Below, piece by piece: positions 37,491 to 46,921 of a stretch of 64,000 nucleotides of DNA (the stretch's first letter is position 1; every line of letters begins with the position of its first letter). Origin of the DNA: Archangium sp. (GTDB lineage Bacteria; Myxococcota; Myxococcia; Myxococcales; Myxococcaceae). The notes under the pieces are model-generated. The model saw nothing but the letters and a program-made list of their open reading frames with translations. It had not been told where the DNA came from and did no database searches. The stretch covers positions 62,001 through 126,000 of the forward strand of contig JALHMW010000008.1 of NCBI GenBank assembly GCA_022843845.1, written 5' to 3'. The translations under genes and the position numbers were made by a program.

Positions 37491-38516
37491 ATGGCACAGC
37501 GCATTCTCAGTGGTGTTCAGTCGTCCGGCAGGCTCCATCTCGGCAACTACTACGGCGCGATTCGGGAGTTCGTTCGCCTGCAGGATCAAGGCGAGGCCCT
37601 GTATTTCATCGCCAACTACCACGCGCTCAACACCGTTCGTGACGGCACACTCGCGAGGCAGCTGACCCTCGAGACCGCCGTCGCGTACCTCGCGCTCGGG
37701 CTCGATCCCACGAAGGCGACGCTGTTCCGCCAGTCCGACATCATCGAGCTCGGCGAGCTGTACTGGATCCTCGGCACCGTGATCCCCATGACCAACCTCG
37801 AGCGCGCGACCAGCTACCGCGACAAGATCGAGAACGGGCAGTCGGCCGACTTCGGGCTCTTCGCGTACCCGGTGCTGATGGCCGCTGACATCCTGATCTA
37901 CGACTCCGACGTGGTGCCGGTGGGCCGCGATCAACGCCAGCACCTCGAGTTCGCGCGCGACTGGGCCACCAAGTTCAACGTGCAGTACGTCGAGAAGTAC
38001 GACCCGAAGGATCCGCTCGGCGAGAAGTCGAAGCGCCCGGGGCTCTTCAAGCTGCCCCAGGCCTTCACGCGCGACGAGACGGCAGTCGTGCCGGGCCGCG
38101 ACGGCCAGAAGATGTCGAAGAGCTACGGCAACACGATCGATCTGTTCGCCCCGGACAAAGAGGTCGAGAAGCAGATCAAGTCGGTGAAGACCGACTCCAC
38201 GCCGCCCGAGCAGCCCAAGCCCGTCGACAACCAGCCGCTCTACCAGCTGCTCAAGGTCGTGCTGCCGCCCGCCGCGTTCGCCGACGCCGACAAGGCCTGG
38301 AGGACCGGTGGAGACCCGAAGACGAACGGCTACGGCTACTTCAAGAACCTGCTCCTCGAGGCCTACCAGCAGGAGTTCGGCCCGGCTCGGAAGCGCTACG
38401 CCGAGCTGATGAACGACCAGGCCGAGGTCGAGCGCATCTTGAAGGCCGGGGCGGAGAAGGCCCGGGGCTACGCGGCGCCCGTGATTCAACGGGTTCGGCA
38501 GGCCGTCGGGCTGTAA
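37491..38516 (+). CDS. trpS: Tryptophanyl-tRNA synthetase
   Basis: Protein of 341 residues, normal length for class Ic TrpRS. The HIGH-type motif reads GRLHLGNYYG at 13-22 and the KMSKS loop is exact at 207-211. The enzyme charges tRNA-Trp, whose gene is at 62233-62308. The ATG at 37491 gives the conserved start RILSGVQSSG. Confidence 0.97.
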   Translation: MAQRILSGVQSSGRLHLGNYYGAIREFVRLQDQGEALYFIANYHALNTVRDGTLARQLTLETAVAYLALGLDPTKATLFRQSDIIELGELYWILGTVIPMTNLERATSYRDKIENGQSADFGLFAYPVLMAADILIYDSDVVPVGRDQRQHLEFARDWATKFNVQYVEKYDPKDPLGEKSKRPGLFKLPQAFTRDETAVVPGRDGQKMSKSYGNTIDLFAPDKEVEKQIKSVKTDSTPPEQPKPVDNQPLYQLLKVVLPPAAFADADKAWRTGGDPKTNGYGYFKNLLLEAYQQEFGPARKRYAELMNDQAEVERILKAGAEKARGYAAPVIQRVRQAVGL

Positions 38517-38596
38517 TTTCGGGTCTGAAGATCGCCTTTCTTCGAGGTTGAGCTATAGCGCTGCGAGGCCGATTTCCCGGCCTCTGGAGCGATTCC

Positions 38597-39469
38597 TTGG
38601 CCAACGTGAAGGACGTGAGTCCTGCACCTGACGACGGGCTTGGCGAGGTGATGGCGCCACGTGATGCGTTTCGCATCGCGCTGCCCAACTTCGAAGGTCC
38701 GCTCGACCTGCTCCTGCACCTGATCCGCGAGCACAAGGTCGACATCCTCGACATCCCGATCGCGCTGATCACCGAGAAGTACCTCGGCCACCTCGAGCGC
38801 ATGCGGGAGATCGATCTCGACATCGCCGGCGAGTTCCTGGTGATGGCGTCGACGCTGTTGCACCTCAAGTCGCGCATGTTGTTGCCGCGTGAAGAGCGGG
38901 CGCCGGGTCCTGAAGGCCTCGAGGCTGCGCAGGACGCGCTCGACCCCCGCGCGGAGTTGGTGCGACGGCTCCTCGAGTACCAGAAGTACAAGTACTCGGC
39001 CGAGCAGCTCGCCACGAACGATCTGCTCGATCGCGACGTCTTCCCTCGGCGCGTGTCGACGCACGAGATCCCGCTCGATGCCGAAGAGGTCGGCCTGCAA
39101 GAGGTGAGCGTCTACAAGCTCATCGAGGCGCTCGATCGGGTGCTCGAGAAGCTGATTCCCCAGAAGCAGCACGAGGTCACCCGCGAGGTGATGTCGCTGT
39201 CGGCGGCCATGCGCCGCGTCGCCGACCAGGTGCTCGCGAACGGGAAGGGCGCGTCGGTCGGCTTCTTCACGCTCTTCGAGGGCATGCGTCGTCGCAGCGA
39301 GGTGATCATCACCTTCCTCGCCATGCTCGAGATGTGCAAACACCGCTTCCTGCGCGTCTTTCAGGCAGAGGCCGGTGGCGAAATTCTGATCAGCGAACGT
39401 GATGACGCGTTGTCGTCGCCCGCTGCGCAGGCCCTGGGTTCAGAGGAGATCGACCGTGAGTACCAGTAA
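38597..39469 (+). CDS. scpA: Segregation and condensation protein A
   Basis: Protein of 290 residues, the kleisin of the SMC-ScpAB condensin. The N-terminal motif FEGPLDLLLHLIREHKVDIL is typical. The middle is charged, and the C-terminus has the winged-helix part (SVGFFTLFEGMRRRSEVII). The TTG at 38597 sits 8 bases after GGAG and is preferred; a GTG at 38606 is possible. It overlaps scpB by 14 bases. Confidence 0.94.
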   Translation: MANVKDVSPAPDDGLGEVMAPRDAFRIALPNFEGPLDLLLHLIREHKVDILDIPIALITEKYLGHLERMREIDLDIAGEFLVMASTLLHLKSRMLLPREERAPGPEGLEAAQDALDPRAELVRRLLEYQKYKYSAEQLATNDLLDRDVFPRRVSTHEIPLDAEEVGLQEVSVYKLIEALDRVLEKLIPQKQHEVTREVMSLSAAMRRVADQVLANGKGASVGFFTLFEGMRRRSEVIITFLAMLEMCKHRFLRVFQAEAGGEILISERDDALSSPAAQALGSEEIDREYQ

Positions 39470-40439
39470 GTCAGGCGGCCCTTCGCCGTTCTCCGAAGAA
39501 GAGGTCGCCGCCGTCACCGCCGGTCCCTCGACCGATCCGGAGCTCGATGAAGTCGAGGCCGCCACCATCGACGCGCCCGATCTCGAGACGCCGTTCGAGA
39601 AGGTCGTCGCCAAGGCCCGGCGCCTCACCGAGCAACAGGTCCGCAACGTGATCGAGAGCGTGCTCTTCGTCGCGCCCGAGCCGCAGACACTCGACCAGCT
39701 GTTCGACGCCACCGGCATCGATCGCGAGAAGCTGCAGAAGAGCCTCGAGGAGCTGCAGGGCCACCGGCGAGACGGGCTCTCAGGCGTCGTGCTCCACGAG
39801 GTGGCGGGCGGCTGGCAGCTGCGCACGGCTCCGGAGTCGAGCGACTTCGTGAAGCGGTTCTTGAAGGTGAAGCCGCAGCGGCTCACCCGCGCCGCCCTCG
39901 AGACCCTGGCCATCTGTGCCTACCGCCAGCCCGTCACCCGCCCCGAGATCGAAGACATTCGCGGCGTCGACTCCGGCGCGGTGCTCAAGGCGCTGCTCGA
40001 TCGCAGGCTCATCAAGATCGTCGGGAAGAAGGAAGAGGTCGGGCGCCCGATTCTGTACGGCACCACGCGCGAGTTCCTCGAGTTCTTCGCGCTGAAGGAT
40101 CTCAACGCGCTGCCGACCTTGCGTGAGTTCCACGAGCTCACCGAAGAGCACCAGGAGATCGTCGAGAAGGAAGCCCCCCGCCCGACCGCTGCAGGCACCG
40201 TCGAGGCCCTCGCCGACCCACTCTTCAAGGAGCGCCTCGCCGAACAGGAGAAGGCCTCCGAAGCGGCCCTCGAGCAGCTGGAGAGCGCGATCGAAACCGC
40301 AGACGTCACCACCAAGGCTGTGTCGAAGGTGCTGGACCCGCCGAAGCCTCCCGACGCCACTGTCGCGGAGCCGCAACCCGATGGCGGAGCGCCGCCGTCG
40401 CCTGCTGGCGGCACCACTCCTCCACCGGCGGGGAGCTAG
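39456..40439 (+). CDS. scpB: Segregation and condensation protein B
   Basis: Protein of 327 residues, longer than usual (about 200) because of acidic N-terminal and Pro/Ala-rich C-terminal tails. The double winged-helix core spans about 60-215 (IESVLFVAPEPQTLDQLF; RAALETLAICAYRQPVTRPE, with the GVDSGAVLKALLDR motif). It binds ScpA in the condensin. The GTG at 39456 lies 8 bases after AGGAG and inside the end of scpA. The pseudouridine synthase gene starts 2 bases after its stop. Confidence 0.94.
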   Translation: MSTSKSGGPSPFSEEEVAAVTAGPSTDPELDEVEAATIDAPDLETPFEKVVAKARRLTEQQVRNVIESVLFVAPEPQTLDQLFDATGIDREKLQKSLEELQGHRRDGLSGVVLHEVAGGWQLRTAPESSDFVKRFLKVKPQRLTRAALETLAICAYRQPVTRPEIEDIRGVDSGAVLKALLDRRLIKIVGKKEEVGRPILYGTTREFLEFFALKDLNALPTLREFHELTEEHQEIVEKEAPRPTAAGTVEALADPLFKERLAEQEKASEAALEQLESAIETADVTTKAVSKVLDPPKPPDATVAEPQPDGGAPPSPAGGTTPPPAGS

Positions 40440-40441
40440 TC

Positions 40442-41323
40442 ATGCAGGAACGTCTTCAGAAGTACCTCGCTCGCGCAGGTCTCGCCTCGCGGCGTGCCGC
40501 CGAGCTGTTGATCACGGCTGGCCGGGTGAAGGTGAACGGGAAGATAGTTCGCGAGCTCGGCACAAAAGTAGACGGCGTGAAGGATCTCGTCGTCGTCGAT
40601 GGCAAGCCGGCGGTCGCTCCCAACGAGAAGACCTGGCTGATGCTCTACAAGCCGACCGGCGTCGTGACGACCTTGTCCGATCCACAGGGCCGGCCCACCG
40701 TCGGCGACTTCCTCAAAGAGGGCGCCTCGCGCGTCTTCCCGGTCGGCCGCCTCGACTACGACGCTGAAGGCGCGCTGCTCCTCACGGACGACGGCGACGT
40801 CGCCAACAAGCTGATGCACCCGCGTCACCAGGTGCGCCGCGTCTACCTCGCCAAGGTGAAGGGCGATCCGACGGACGCGTCGCTCGAGAAGCTGCGCGGT
40901 GGCGTTCGCCTCGAAGATGGCTTCGCCAAGCCGGCCGAGGTCGCCCGCTTCGAGCGCGCCGACAAGAACACCTGGATTCGCCTCGTCGTCACGGAAGGCC
41001 GCCCGCATCTCATCAAGCGCCTGTGCGCCGCCATCGGTCACCCGGTGACGCGGCTCTACCGCCCCAGCCACGCCGGCATCTCGGTCGAGGGGCTTCGTCC
41101 CGGGCAGGTTCGGCAGCTGACGAGCGAAGAGGTGCGTCGCATCGGTGCGGTCGCCGATGGCAAGCCGGGCGTCGAGGCGGTGCAGCTCAAGCTCCCGCCG
41201 CGGCGGCACGGCCACGGCATCGGAAAAGAAGGCCCCGCCGAGGAGACGCCGGAAGAGCTCGCCCCGCCGAAGAAGGCCGAGCCACGTGAACGTCGTGAGC
41301 GACCTGCGCCTTCGCGCTCCTAA
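40442..41323 (+). CDS. rluB: Pseudouridine synthase, RluB/RsuA family
   Basis: Protein of 293 residues. An S4 RNA-binding domain (about 1-60, RLQKYLARAGLASRRAAE) precedes the catalytic domain with GRLDYDAEGALLLT (catalytic Asp near 104) and LKRLCAAIGHPVTRL. The family makes pseudouridine in 23S rRNA (RluB, position 2605 in E. coli) or 16S rRNA (RsuA). The scpA-scpB-rluB order is common and supports RluB. A basic/Glu-rich tail of about 45 residues follows the core. Confidence 0.92.
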   Translation: MQERLQKYLARAGLASRRAAELLITAGRVKVNGKIVRELGTKVDGVKDLVVVDGKPAVAPNEKTWLMLYKPTGVVTTLSDPQGRPTVGDFLKEGASRVFPVGRLDYDAEGALLLTDDGDVANKLMHPRHQVRRVYLAKVKGDPTDASLEKLRGGVRLEDGFAKPAEVARFERADKNTWIRLVVTEGRPHLIKRLCAAIGHPVTRLYRPSHAGISVEGLRPGQVRQLTSEEVRRIGAVADGKPGVEAVQLKLPPRRHGHGIGKEGPAEETPEELAPPKKAEPRERRERPAPSRS

Positions 41324-41364
41324 TGTGCCTGTCATCGCGCCCTGCGCAGGGTAGAACGTCGCTC

Positions 41365-43470
41365 ATGTCCGCACGTTGGACCTGCCTGGCGTTGTCCCTG
41401 TGGCTGGCCGCATGCACTGGCGGGCGTGACAAGTGGCTCGCGCAGCTCCAGAACCCGCGCCCTGACGATCGCGCCATCGCGGTGAAGAAGCTCGCCGAGA
41501 AGTACGACGCCGACGATCTACCCCTGTTTACCCAGGCCGCTCGCGACCCCGTCGGCATGGTGCGGGCTGAAGCCATGAGCGCGCTGGGAAAGAGCAACGA
41601 TCCCCGCGTCGTCGATCTGCTTGGTGAGGCGCTTGGCGATCCCGATGAAGACGTGCAGGCGGCCGCCGCGCGGGCGCTGGCGATCATTCGCAACGACAAG
41701 GCGCGTGGGTACCTGACGCTCCAGTACTCGCGGCGCGGGCGCAGCACCCGGCAGGTGATCGTCGAGGGGCTCAAGAGCGCGAACGTGCCTGGCGCGATGG
41801 CCAGCTGCGTCGCTGCCGAGGCGAACTCGATCTGGGAGCAGAACCTCAAGGCGCTCCAGGACGGCGCGTTGCCGGAGCGCGTGGGCGCGGCGGAAGAGCT
41901 CGGTCGCTCGGGCCGCCCCGAGGCCGTCAATCGCCTGGTGCCGTTGCTCAAGGACAAGCAGGTCGTGCTGGCTGCGGCCGCCGCTCGAGGCCTTGGGTCT
42001 GCGCGCGACGTTCGGGCGGTGCCTGCGTTGACGGCGCTGCTGGCAGAGAACTACCCCGAGCTGCGTGAGGCGGCGTGTGAGGCGCTGCTTCGCCTTCAGG
42101 ATCCATCGGCGCTCGCCAACCTGTCAGCCGTCGCGCTCGAGGGAAGTCCGGCCAGCCCGCTCGCCACCCGCGCGATCATCGCGCTGCCCGCGACGCCCGA
42201 ATCCAACAAGGCCCTCTGTGACGTGGTGAGCTCGGGCGGCGGCGCCGAGGTCGACGCCGCAGGCCGCGAGCTCTCGAAGCGGGGCGGGTGTCCAGCCGAG
42301 CCGCTGCTCGAGAAGCTCAAGAGTGGAACGCCGAACGCGGCCCTCCGCGCCTTCGTCGTGCTCGGCCCGCTGCTGAAGGATCACGCAGCGAAGGTGGCGC
42401 CGCTGCTCGCCTCGTCGGACTCCGGCACGCGGCGGCTGGCCGTCGATGCCGCTGCAGCGCTTGGAGACCCGACGCTCGCGGCCGCGGTCCTCAAGGCGTG
42501 GGAGGCCGAGCTCAAGGCGATCGAGCCCCTGCGGGCCGACTGGGTGCCTGCCGATCTGCCGCTGAAGTACGCGCCTGGCTTCAACCCTGACGAGGCTCCG
42601 AGCGAGAAGGACATCTTTCGCGTCTCGCGGTCGAGGACCTCCGAGATGCTCAAGCGCGTGCAAGCGCTCGACGCGCAACGGTTGAAGGAGCGAGGGAAGG
42701 TGCCGCTCCAGACGCGGGCCCCGCGTGAGCTCGTCGATGACGGCACCGAGGAGCAGTACCAGCTGTTGGCGTCGTTGCTTCGCGCCATGGGGCGGCTGAA
42801 GGTCGACGGCTCCCGCGCGAAGCTCGAGCCCTTCACCGAAGAGCAGAGCCCCACCTTGCGAGCTGCGGCGTTTGCAGGCCTCGCCATGCTCGGGCCCGAG
42901 ACGATCCCCATCGTGAAGCGCGGGCTGCTCGACGCCGAACGCTCGGTGCAGTCCGCGACGGCGCTCGCGCTCGCAGAGGCCTCGGCAGAGGGCAGGGTGG
43001 TGGTGCTCGAAGCGCTGAGCCAGCTGGTCGGCGATCGGTCTCGCCTCGTCGAGCCGCTTCATGGTCGGGAACTCCCGGCGTCGGCCGCCCCCATTCTGCT
43101 CGCGCTCGTGCGGGAAGGTGGCGCCGATGGCTCGACTGCAGCGGCGATTCTCGCGGAGCTCCAGGCGCCCGAGTCGGTCGGCGCGATCGCAGAGCTGCTC
43201 AAGCAGGACACCGTCGTCGGCCGCCGTCAGTTGATCGCGGCGCTGGGGAAGGTGAAGTCCGCCGACGCTGTCGCCGCGCTGGGGCGCGAGCTGTTCAGCG
43301 ACTCTTCGGGCGTTCGGGCTGCTGCGGCCGACGCGCTGGCGCTGCAAGGTGACGAGGGGAAGAGTCAGCTCGAGGCGCTCGATGCCCTCAAGGGTGACTA
43401 CTCGTTCGTCGTGCGTCAGGCGGCGACGGCGGCTGTCACGAAGCTCTCCGCGACCGAGGCCCCGCGCTGA
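41365..43470 (+). CDS. HEAT-repeat lipoprotein
   Basis: Protein of 701 residues from ATG 41365. A signal with lipobox (SLWLAAC, Cys17) predicts a lipid-anchored protein; an earlier in-frame ATG (41323) would spoil that signal. The rest is built from HEAT/PBS-lyase-like helical repeats, for example DPVGMVRAEAMSALG, DPDEDVQAAAARALA and similar units to the C-terminus. Such proteins are scaffolds. The stop overlaps the start of the next gene (TGATG), pointing to a shared task with the cyclic-nucleotide-domain protein. Confidence 0.83.
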   Translation: MSARWTCLALSLWLAACTGGRDKWLAQLQNPRPDDRAIAVKKLAEKYDADDLPLFTQAARDPVGMVRAEAMSALGKSNDPRVVDLLGEALGDPDEDVQAAAARALAIIRNDKARGYLTLQYSRRGRSTRQVIVEGLKSANVPGAMASCVAAEANSIWEQNLKALQDGALPERVGAAEELGRSGRPEAVNRLVPLLKDKQVVLAAAAARGLGSARDVRAVPALTALLAENYPELREAACEALLRLQDPSALANLSAVALEGSPASPLATRAIIALPATPESNKALCDVVSSGGGAEVDAAGRELSKRGGCPAEPLLEKLKSGTPNAALRAFVVLGPLLKDHAAKVAPLLASSDSGTRRLAVDAAAALGDPTLAAAVLKAWEAELKAIEPLRADWVPADLPLKYAPGFNPDEAPSEKDIFRVSRSRTSEMLKRVQALDAQRLKERGKVPLQTRAPRELVDDGTEEQYQLLASLLRAMGRLKVDGSRAKLEPFTEEQSPTLRAAAFAGLAMLGPETIPIVKRGLLDAERSVQSATALALAEASAEGRVVVLEALSQLVGDRSRLVEPLHGRELPASAAPILLALVREGGADGSTAAAILAELQAPESVGAIAELLKQDTVVGRRQLIAALGKVKSADAVAALGRELFSDSSGVRAAAADALALQGDEGKSQLEALDALKGDYSFVVRQAATAAVTKLSATEAPR

Positions 43471-45995
43471 TGGACCCCCGAGCGTTGAAGGACAAAGCCA
43501 CCGAGCTCTTCTCGAAGGGCAAGTTCGCCAGGTCGGCGGAGACCTACGAGCAGTACTGCAAGGCCGACCCGAAGGACCTGCAGGCCAGGCTCCGCATGGG
43601 CGACGCCTGGTCGAAGTCGGGCAAGAAGGACCGCGCGATCATCGCCTACCAGCAGGCCGCCGAGGGCTTTGCCAGAGACGGCTTCCTGCCCCGCGCCATC
43701 GCGGCCTCGAAGCTCGTGCTCGAGCTCGACCCGGCCCACAAGGGCATCGCGCAGATGCTGGCCGATCTGTACGCCCGCAAGAGCGGCGCCAGCCGGCCGT
43801 CGACCGCCCGCACCATCGGCGCGAAGCCCGACCCGGTGGTCGCACCGAAGGCGGCGCCGTCGCCGACGAATCGCGCCGACGCGATCGAGATCAGCGTCGA
43901 GGAGGACGTGCCGACCGCGCCTCTTCCGCCTGCGCCAGCGGCACCTTCGGCGTCGAGCCGGGCCGACGCGATCGAGATCGACGTCGAAGCGGATCGGCCG
44001 GAGCACTCGAAGCCTCCGCCCGAGGCGCTGAACGGCAGTGACGGCATCGAGATCGAGCTGGAGACGCAGTCGGTGACGGGGGAGATCGAGGTGCCGATCG
44101 TCGGCGTCGATCTCACGCCCGCGCCCAGCGAGCTGCCGGCCGAGCTCGAGCTTCCACCACCTCCGCCGCCCTCGTACGAAGTCGAGGTCAGCGAGCCGGC
44201 ACCACCAGCGCCGTCTCCGTTCGAGCTCGATCCACCTCCAGCGCCCGAGAGTCACTTCGAGCTACACCATGTGGTCGAGTCGCCACCGCCTCCGCCGGAG
44301 TCGGTCCAGCGGCCAGTCGCGATGGCACCTCCTCGTGAACCGGTGGAGATGCCGGTCACGCCGGCGCCGGAGCCCCATTTCGAGCTGAGCGACGTGGTGC
44401 AGCCAGCACAGCATCCCGTCGCCCTCGATCCGCCTCCCGAGAACGTGCGTGCGCCCGCCGCGCCTGCTCCTCCGCCCGCCTCCGTTGTCGCCGCTGCACC
44501 ACCGCCTCCGCCACCCGAGGCCGTGCGTGCGCCCGTCGCACCTGCGCCCGAGCCTGCTCGCGCCCCTGTTGTCGCCGCTGCGCCCCCGCCTCCGTTTCCC
44601 GAGGAAGTGCGTGCGCCCGTCGTGCCTGCTCCTCCGCCAGAGCCTGCGCGTGCCCCCGTTGCCGCTGCTGCGCCTGAGGACGACGTCGTCGTCCTCACGA
44701 AGAAGCGCGTCGAGCCGCCAATCTCCAGCAGCCCCTCGGGCGCGACCACCGCGCCTCCCGGCCTGAAGCCGAAGCGTCACGAGCCAGCCGAGCCCCCGAA
44801 GAGCACCCCGAGCGGGGCGCGCATCTGGCTGCCCCCGACCTTCCAGCCGCCGGCTGCCGGCCCGGTGACCCCCGCCGGTCCCACCGCGCCCGCTGCTCCG
44901 AGGGTCGAGGCGATGTCGGCCCAGACCGAGCTCGAGCGCAGCCTCGAGGCCTTCACCCAATTCGACGTCGACCGCCCCGCAGCGCCCGCACCAGCCCAGC
45001 AGCAGAAGACGCCGATCGTCGCGAGCTTCACCGAGCTCGAGCTCGAGGGCGATTCGCTGCTCCAGGCCGTCGAGGCCGCCGCGACGCACGGGCTCGGAGC
45101 GCCGAAGAGCTCGCCGTCGGTGTCCATCGCAGCGGAAGAGATGATGGAGGCGCCCGACGATCTCAAGACAGACCCGGGCGCGCTCCCGAAGATTCCGCTC
45201 TTCTCCGATCTGCCCGAAGACGCCTTCATCGCCCTCTTCGAGCGGTGCCCGCTGCGCCGCGCCGAGCCCGGCGATCGGATCTTCGAGCAGGGCAGCCAGG
45301 GCACCAGCTTCTTCGTCATCTGCGCCGGCAAGGTTCGCGTCCTTCGCACCGATGGCGAGGCCACCCGTGAGCTCGCGACGCTCGAGGAAGGCGCGTTCTT
45401 CGGAGAGATGGCCCTGCTGTCCGATGCGCCGCGCAGCGCGAGCGTCGAGGCGGCGGCCGAAGACACCCAGCTGCTCGAGATCCCCGCGAGCGTGCTGACC
45501 GATCTCTCGAGCCAGCACCCGACGGTGGCGACCGCCCTCAAGAAGTTCTGCCGGCAGCGCCTGTTGGCCAACCTGATGAACAGCGCGTCGCTCTTCAAGC
45601 CGTTCACGAAGTCGGAGCGTCGCGGTCTCGTGCAGCGGTTCCGGGCGCGCGACGCGGTCGCCGGAGAGGTCCTCATTCAGGAGGGGCGCCCGTCAGACGG
45701 GCTCTACGTGGTGCTGACCGGTGAGGTCGCCGTGGTGATGGGGAACCGGCAGGTCGCCACGCTCCGCGAGGGCCAGGTCTTCGGCGAGATGTCGCTGCTC
45801 ACACGTTCGCCGACGAGCGCGACCGTCAAGACGACCCGCCGAACCTCGTTCCTCCGCCTGCCGCGGGAAGACTTCGACGAGCTGATCATGAGCCACCCGC
45901 AGATCCTCGAGCAGGTGGCTGAGCTGACCGACGAGCGCCGCAAGCAGAACGCCTCGCTGCAGGTGCGACCCGACGCGACGGCCGAGATGGTGTGA
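43470..45995 (+). CDS. Protein with TPR region, proline-rich linker and two cyclic-nucleotide-binding domains
   Basis: Protein of 841 residues. Residues 1-105 are TPR-like helices. About 110-500 is a low-complexity Pro/Ala/Glu linker with repeated units such as EIDVEAD and APPPPPPEAVRAP. Two cNMP-binding-fold domains follow (about 575-690 and 700-820). The first has FGEMALLSDAPRSASV, with Glu and the phosphate-binding Arg of the family. The second has FGEMSLLTRSPTSATV, where that Arg is Thr. The first may bind a cyclic nucleotide; the second probably not. No DNA-binding domain is present, so it is not a CRP-type regulator. It is coupled to the HEAT lipoprotein gene and converges on the MshEN-domain gene. 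Confidence 0.82.
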   Translation: MDPRALKDKATELFSKGKFARSAETYEQYCKADPKDLQARLRMGDAWSKSGKKDRAIIAYQQAAEGFARDGFLPRAIAASKLVLELDPAHKGIAQMLADLYARKSGASRPSTARTIGAKPDPVVAPKAAPSPTNRADAIEISVEEDVPTAPLPPAPAAPSASSRADAIEIDVEADRPEHSKPPPEALNGSDGIEIELETQSVTGEIEVPIVGVDLTPAPSELPAELELPPPPPPSYEVEVSEPAPPAPSPFELDPPPAPESHFELHHVVESPPPPPESVQRPVAMAPPREPVEMPVTPAPEPHFELSDVVQPAQHPVALDPPPENVRAPAAPAPPPASVVAAAPPPPPPEAVRAPVAPAPEPARAPVVAAAPPPPFPEEVRAPVVPAPPPEPARAPVAAAAPEDDVVVLTKKRVEPPISSSPSGATTAPPGLKPKRHEPAEPPKSTPSGARIWLPPTFQPPAAGPVTPAGPTAPAAPRVEAMSAQTELERSLEAFTQFDVDRPAAPAPAQQQKTPIVASFTELELEGDSLLQAVEAAATHGLGAPKSSPSVSIAAEEMMEAPDDLKTDPGALPKIPLFSDLPEDAFIALFERCPLRRAEPGDRIFEQGSQGTSFFVICAGKVRVLRTDGEATRELATLEEGAFFGEMALLSDAPRSASVEAAAEDTQLLEIPASVLTDLSSQHPTVATALKKFCRQRLLANLMNSASLFKPFTKSERRGLVQRFRARDAVAGEVLIQEGRPSDGLYVVLTGEVAVVMGNRQVATLREGQVFGEMSLLTRSPTSATVKTTRRTSFLRLPREDFDELIMSHPQILEQVAELTDERRKQNASLQVRPDATAEMV

Positions 45996-46002
45996 GCCGC
46001 CG

Positions 46003-46794
46003 CTACTCGTGGCGGTGAATGCGCTCGAGGTACTCTTCGCGCGTCAGCAGGCCAGCCTCGATCAACAGCTCGAGCAGGCTCCTCAGCGCGCGGACCTGGC
46101 TGCTGATGATGCCCTCCATGCCGTCGACCTGTTCCCTCAAGATGGCGATCTCTTTGCGCAGCGCCTCGGACTCGAGCGGCGCCGGTGGAGCAGGCACGGC
46201 CACTGGGCGCGCTGTGGGTGGCCGGGGAGACGCCGCCGGCGCTGCCATCAGCTGATCGAGCTCGTAGGTCGTCTCGCTGAGCCCGAGCTCTCCAGGCGTC
46301 GCCGCTGAGCTCGAAGAGACGCTCTCACCGAAGTAGTGCCGCCGAATCGCGCGATCGATCGCCGACGCCGTCGCCACCATCGGGGTGATCTTCAGCCCGG
46401 TGGCGAACTCGAGCTCCTGCAGGGCCTCGACGTTCGTTGGATCCGAGCTGGCGACCGAGAGCGTGTTGTTGCCGGTGTCGGCCGCGACCGGAAAGACGCC
46501 GTACCGCTCGGCGAGATCGAGCCGCAGGTGCTCGGTGATGCGCTCGGGCAGCTTGGCGCCGTCGAGCGCGATCGTCTCGAGCCGCAGCTGTTGGGCCAGG
46601 AGCCGGCACATCACGGTCTCGTCGACGAAGCCCATCTCGACGACGACACGCCCCAGCCGGCCGCCCCACTTGCGCTGCTCGGCCAGCGCCGCCTTCAGGC
46701 GCACCTCGTCGAGCACGCCTGCCTCGATCAGCAGCTCACCGAGCCGGCGCCGAACCCGTGATGGAGGTGGAGGAGGTGAAGTCACGCCGGCCAA
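46003..46794 (-). CDS. MshEN (GspE N-terminal) domain protein without ATPase
   Basis: Protein of 263 residues from TTG 46794; a GTG at 46785 is also possible. Residues 10-160 match the type II secretion/type IV pilus ATPase N-terminal domain (RRLGELLIEAGVLDE, LAQQLRLETIAL, NTLSVASSDPTN), a fold that in some proteins binds cyclic di-GMP. A Pro/Ala linker, a short coiled coil (EALRKEIAILREQVDGMEG) and a second small LLIEAGLLTREEYLE element follow. The usual ATPase half is absent. Free-standing MshEN proteins occur in myxobacteria and may regulate pili or secretion. Confidence 0.8.
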   Translation of the reverse strand: MAGVTSPPPPPSRVRRRLGELLIEAGVLDEVRLKAALAEQRKWGGRLGRVVVEMGFVDETVMCRLLAQQLRLETIALDGAKLPERITEHLRLDLAERYGVFPVAADTGNNTLSVASSDPTNVEALQELEFATGLKITPMVATASAIDRAIRRHYFGESVSSSSAATPGELGLSETTYELDQLMAAPAASPRPPTARPVAVPAPPAPLESEALRKEIAILREQVDGMEGIISSQVRALRSLLELLIEAGLLTREEYLERIHRHE

Positions 46795-46868
46795 GGTACC
46801 AGCCGTCTCAGCGGCGGCAATACCCTATCGGCCGAATCTTCAAGTGAGGCTGAAACTGCGGGCAGAAG

Positions 46869-46902
46869 AAAAGCGCCAGCTCCACGAAGGAGCTGGCGCT
46901 TT
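46869..46902 (-). terminator. Intrinsic terminator, minus strand
   Basis: A perfect 12-bp stem (AGCGCCAGCTCC with GGAGCTGGCGCT, five-base loop) is extended by three A-T pairs. Read on the minus strand it is followed by TTTTCTTCT. It lies 20 bases after the stop of the phosphoesterase-like lipoprotein gene. Confidence 0.82.
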
Positions 46903-46921
46903 TGGGCCCTGCACGAGGCGC

